A program made the position numbers and the translations under genes. Below are positions 12,638-13,006 of a stretch of DNA of 13,006 nucleotides, piece by piece. Source of the stretch: Candidatus Kaiserbacteria bacterium RIFCSPLOWO2_01_FULL_55_19 (GTDB lineage: Bacteria; Patescibacteriota; Minisyncoccia; Phycocordibacterales; Phycocordibacteraceae); contig MFMD01000037.1 in NCBI GenBank assembly GCA_001781715.1, forward strand, positions 1 to 13,006. The letters run 5' to 3'. The first letter of the stretch is position 1; every line of letters starts with the position of its first letter. Under the pieces are notes generated by a model. The model saw nothing but the letters and a program-made list of their open reading frames with translations, was not told the origin of the DNA and ran no database searches.

Positions 12638-13006
12638 ATGGAAGCCCGTCACGACTCTGTGCTGACGGATGAGGTGCTTCGGGCACTCTCTGTTACACAG
12701 GGCGACACGATTGTGGATGCGACGCTCGGCGGCGCGGGACACTTTACTAAGTTACTGGCGTCGCTTGGAGAGGGAGCTGTGCTAATTGGTATTGATGCCG
12801 ACCCCGCGGCAGTGGAGCGCGCACGCGAGGTCTACGCGCTTGACCGCCGCCCCGAGCGCCCCGTCACGAATCTGGTAAACGATAATTTCCGCAACCTTAC
12901 GCGCATTCTGGAACGATTGGGCGTCGGCACCGTGGACAAGATTCTCTTTGACCTCGGATGGAGCGGATACCAGATTGCGGCTCCGCGCGGCTTCACCTTC
13001 CAGAAT
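12638..13006 (+). CDS. rsmH: 16S rRNA m4C1402 methyltransferase RsmH (MraW), 3' end cut by window edge
   Basis: SAM-dependent methyltransferase that modifies N4 of C1402 in the 16S rRNA decoding centre. About 123 N-terminal codons are present. The start MEARHDSVLTDEVLRALSV matches the family HxPVLxxEVL opening. The SAM-binding loop is VDATLGGAGHFTKLLA (from about residue 25), then IGIDADPAAVERAR and the DLGWSGYQIAAPRGFTF segment, equivalent to DLGVSSxQLDxxxRGFSF. The start is 1 nt after the mraZ stop. The frame is open to the window edge. In most bacteria ftsL and ftsI would follow. Confidence 0.95.
   Translation, partial: MEARHDSVLTDEVLRALSVTQGDTIVDATLGGAGHFTKLLASLGEGAVLIGIDADPAAVERAREVYALDRRPERPVTNLVNDNFRNLTRILERLGVGTVDKILFDLGWSGYQIAAPRGFTFQN

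Noticed and set aside
1..13006. CRISPR array, transposon or prophage
   Set aside because: No spaced direct repeats, transposase, integrase or phage genes are visible. The window is housekeeping genes.
1..13006. Recoded TGA (glycine, as in some candidate phyla)
   Set aside because: TGA ends several genes at exactly the expected family lengths and no in-frame TGA occurs inside a conserved gene, so the standard code applies.

Overview
The window reads as a stretch of a small-genome, fairly GC-rich (about 55-58% by eye) bacterium that uses the standard bacterial code: TGA is a normal stop for mreB, proS, mreC, mrdA and greA. I infer the Candidate Phyla Radiation (Patescibacteria, Parcubacteria-like). 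The reasons are an archaeal-type class I lysyl-tRNA synthetase, a ProRS without its editing domain, a very short MreD, compact gene spacing, almost no Shine-Dalgarno sequences, and short repeat elements inside coding sequence. This placement is an inference from gene content, not a phylogeny.

Layout. Positions 1-1237 (minus strand) hold a nearly complete murA, divergent from everything else. All other genes are on the plus strand: a first mreB (1313-2338) overlapping a DNA polymerase III delta'-like gene (2335-3015); frr (3045-3596) and rseP (3602-4723); proS (4748-6010); a rod-shape block of second mreB, mreC and mreD (6016-8133) followed by the PBP2 gene mrdA (8196-9866); greA (9986-10459); class I lysS (10472-12040); a strong intrinsic terminator (12059-12085); and the start of a division/cell-wall cluster, mraZ (12208-12636) and rsmH (12638 to the window end).

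Function. MurA makes a peptidoglycan precursor. MreB, MreC, MreD and PBP2 form the elongation machinery. MraZ and RsmH open the usual dcw cluster. The remainder is information processing (delta', RRF, ProRS, GreA, LysRS) plus the intramembrane protease RseP.

Regulation. Five genes that start a transcription unit (murA, mreB1, proS, mrdA, lysS) have a -10-like hexamer ending 6-7 nt before the start codon, several with a TTG-type -35 at 17 bp or an extended -10. This predicts leaderless mRNAs. In contrast, mraZ has a leader of about 65 nt and is flanked by GTGG repeats, largely at 10-bp spacing, that look like MraZ operators.

No mobile element, CRISPR array, rRNA or tRNA gene was seen. Most genes are ordinary housekeeping genes. 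The most interesting signals are the promoter architecture, the MraZ-box array, the perfect inverted repeat between mreD and mrdA, and short repeat elements embedded in the delta', rseP and proS coding sequences.
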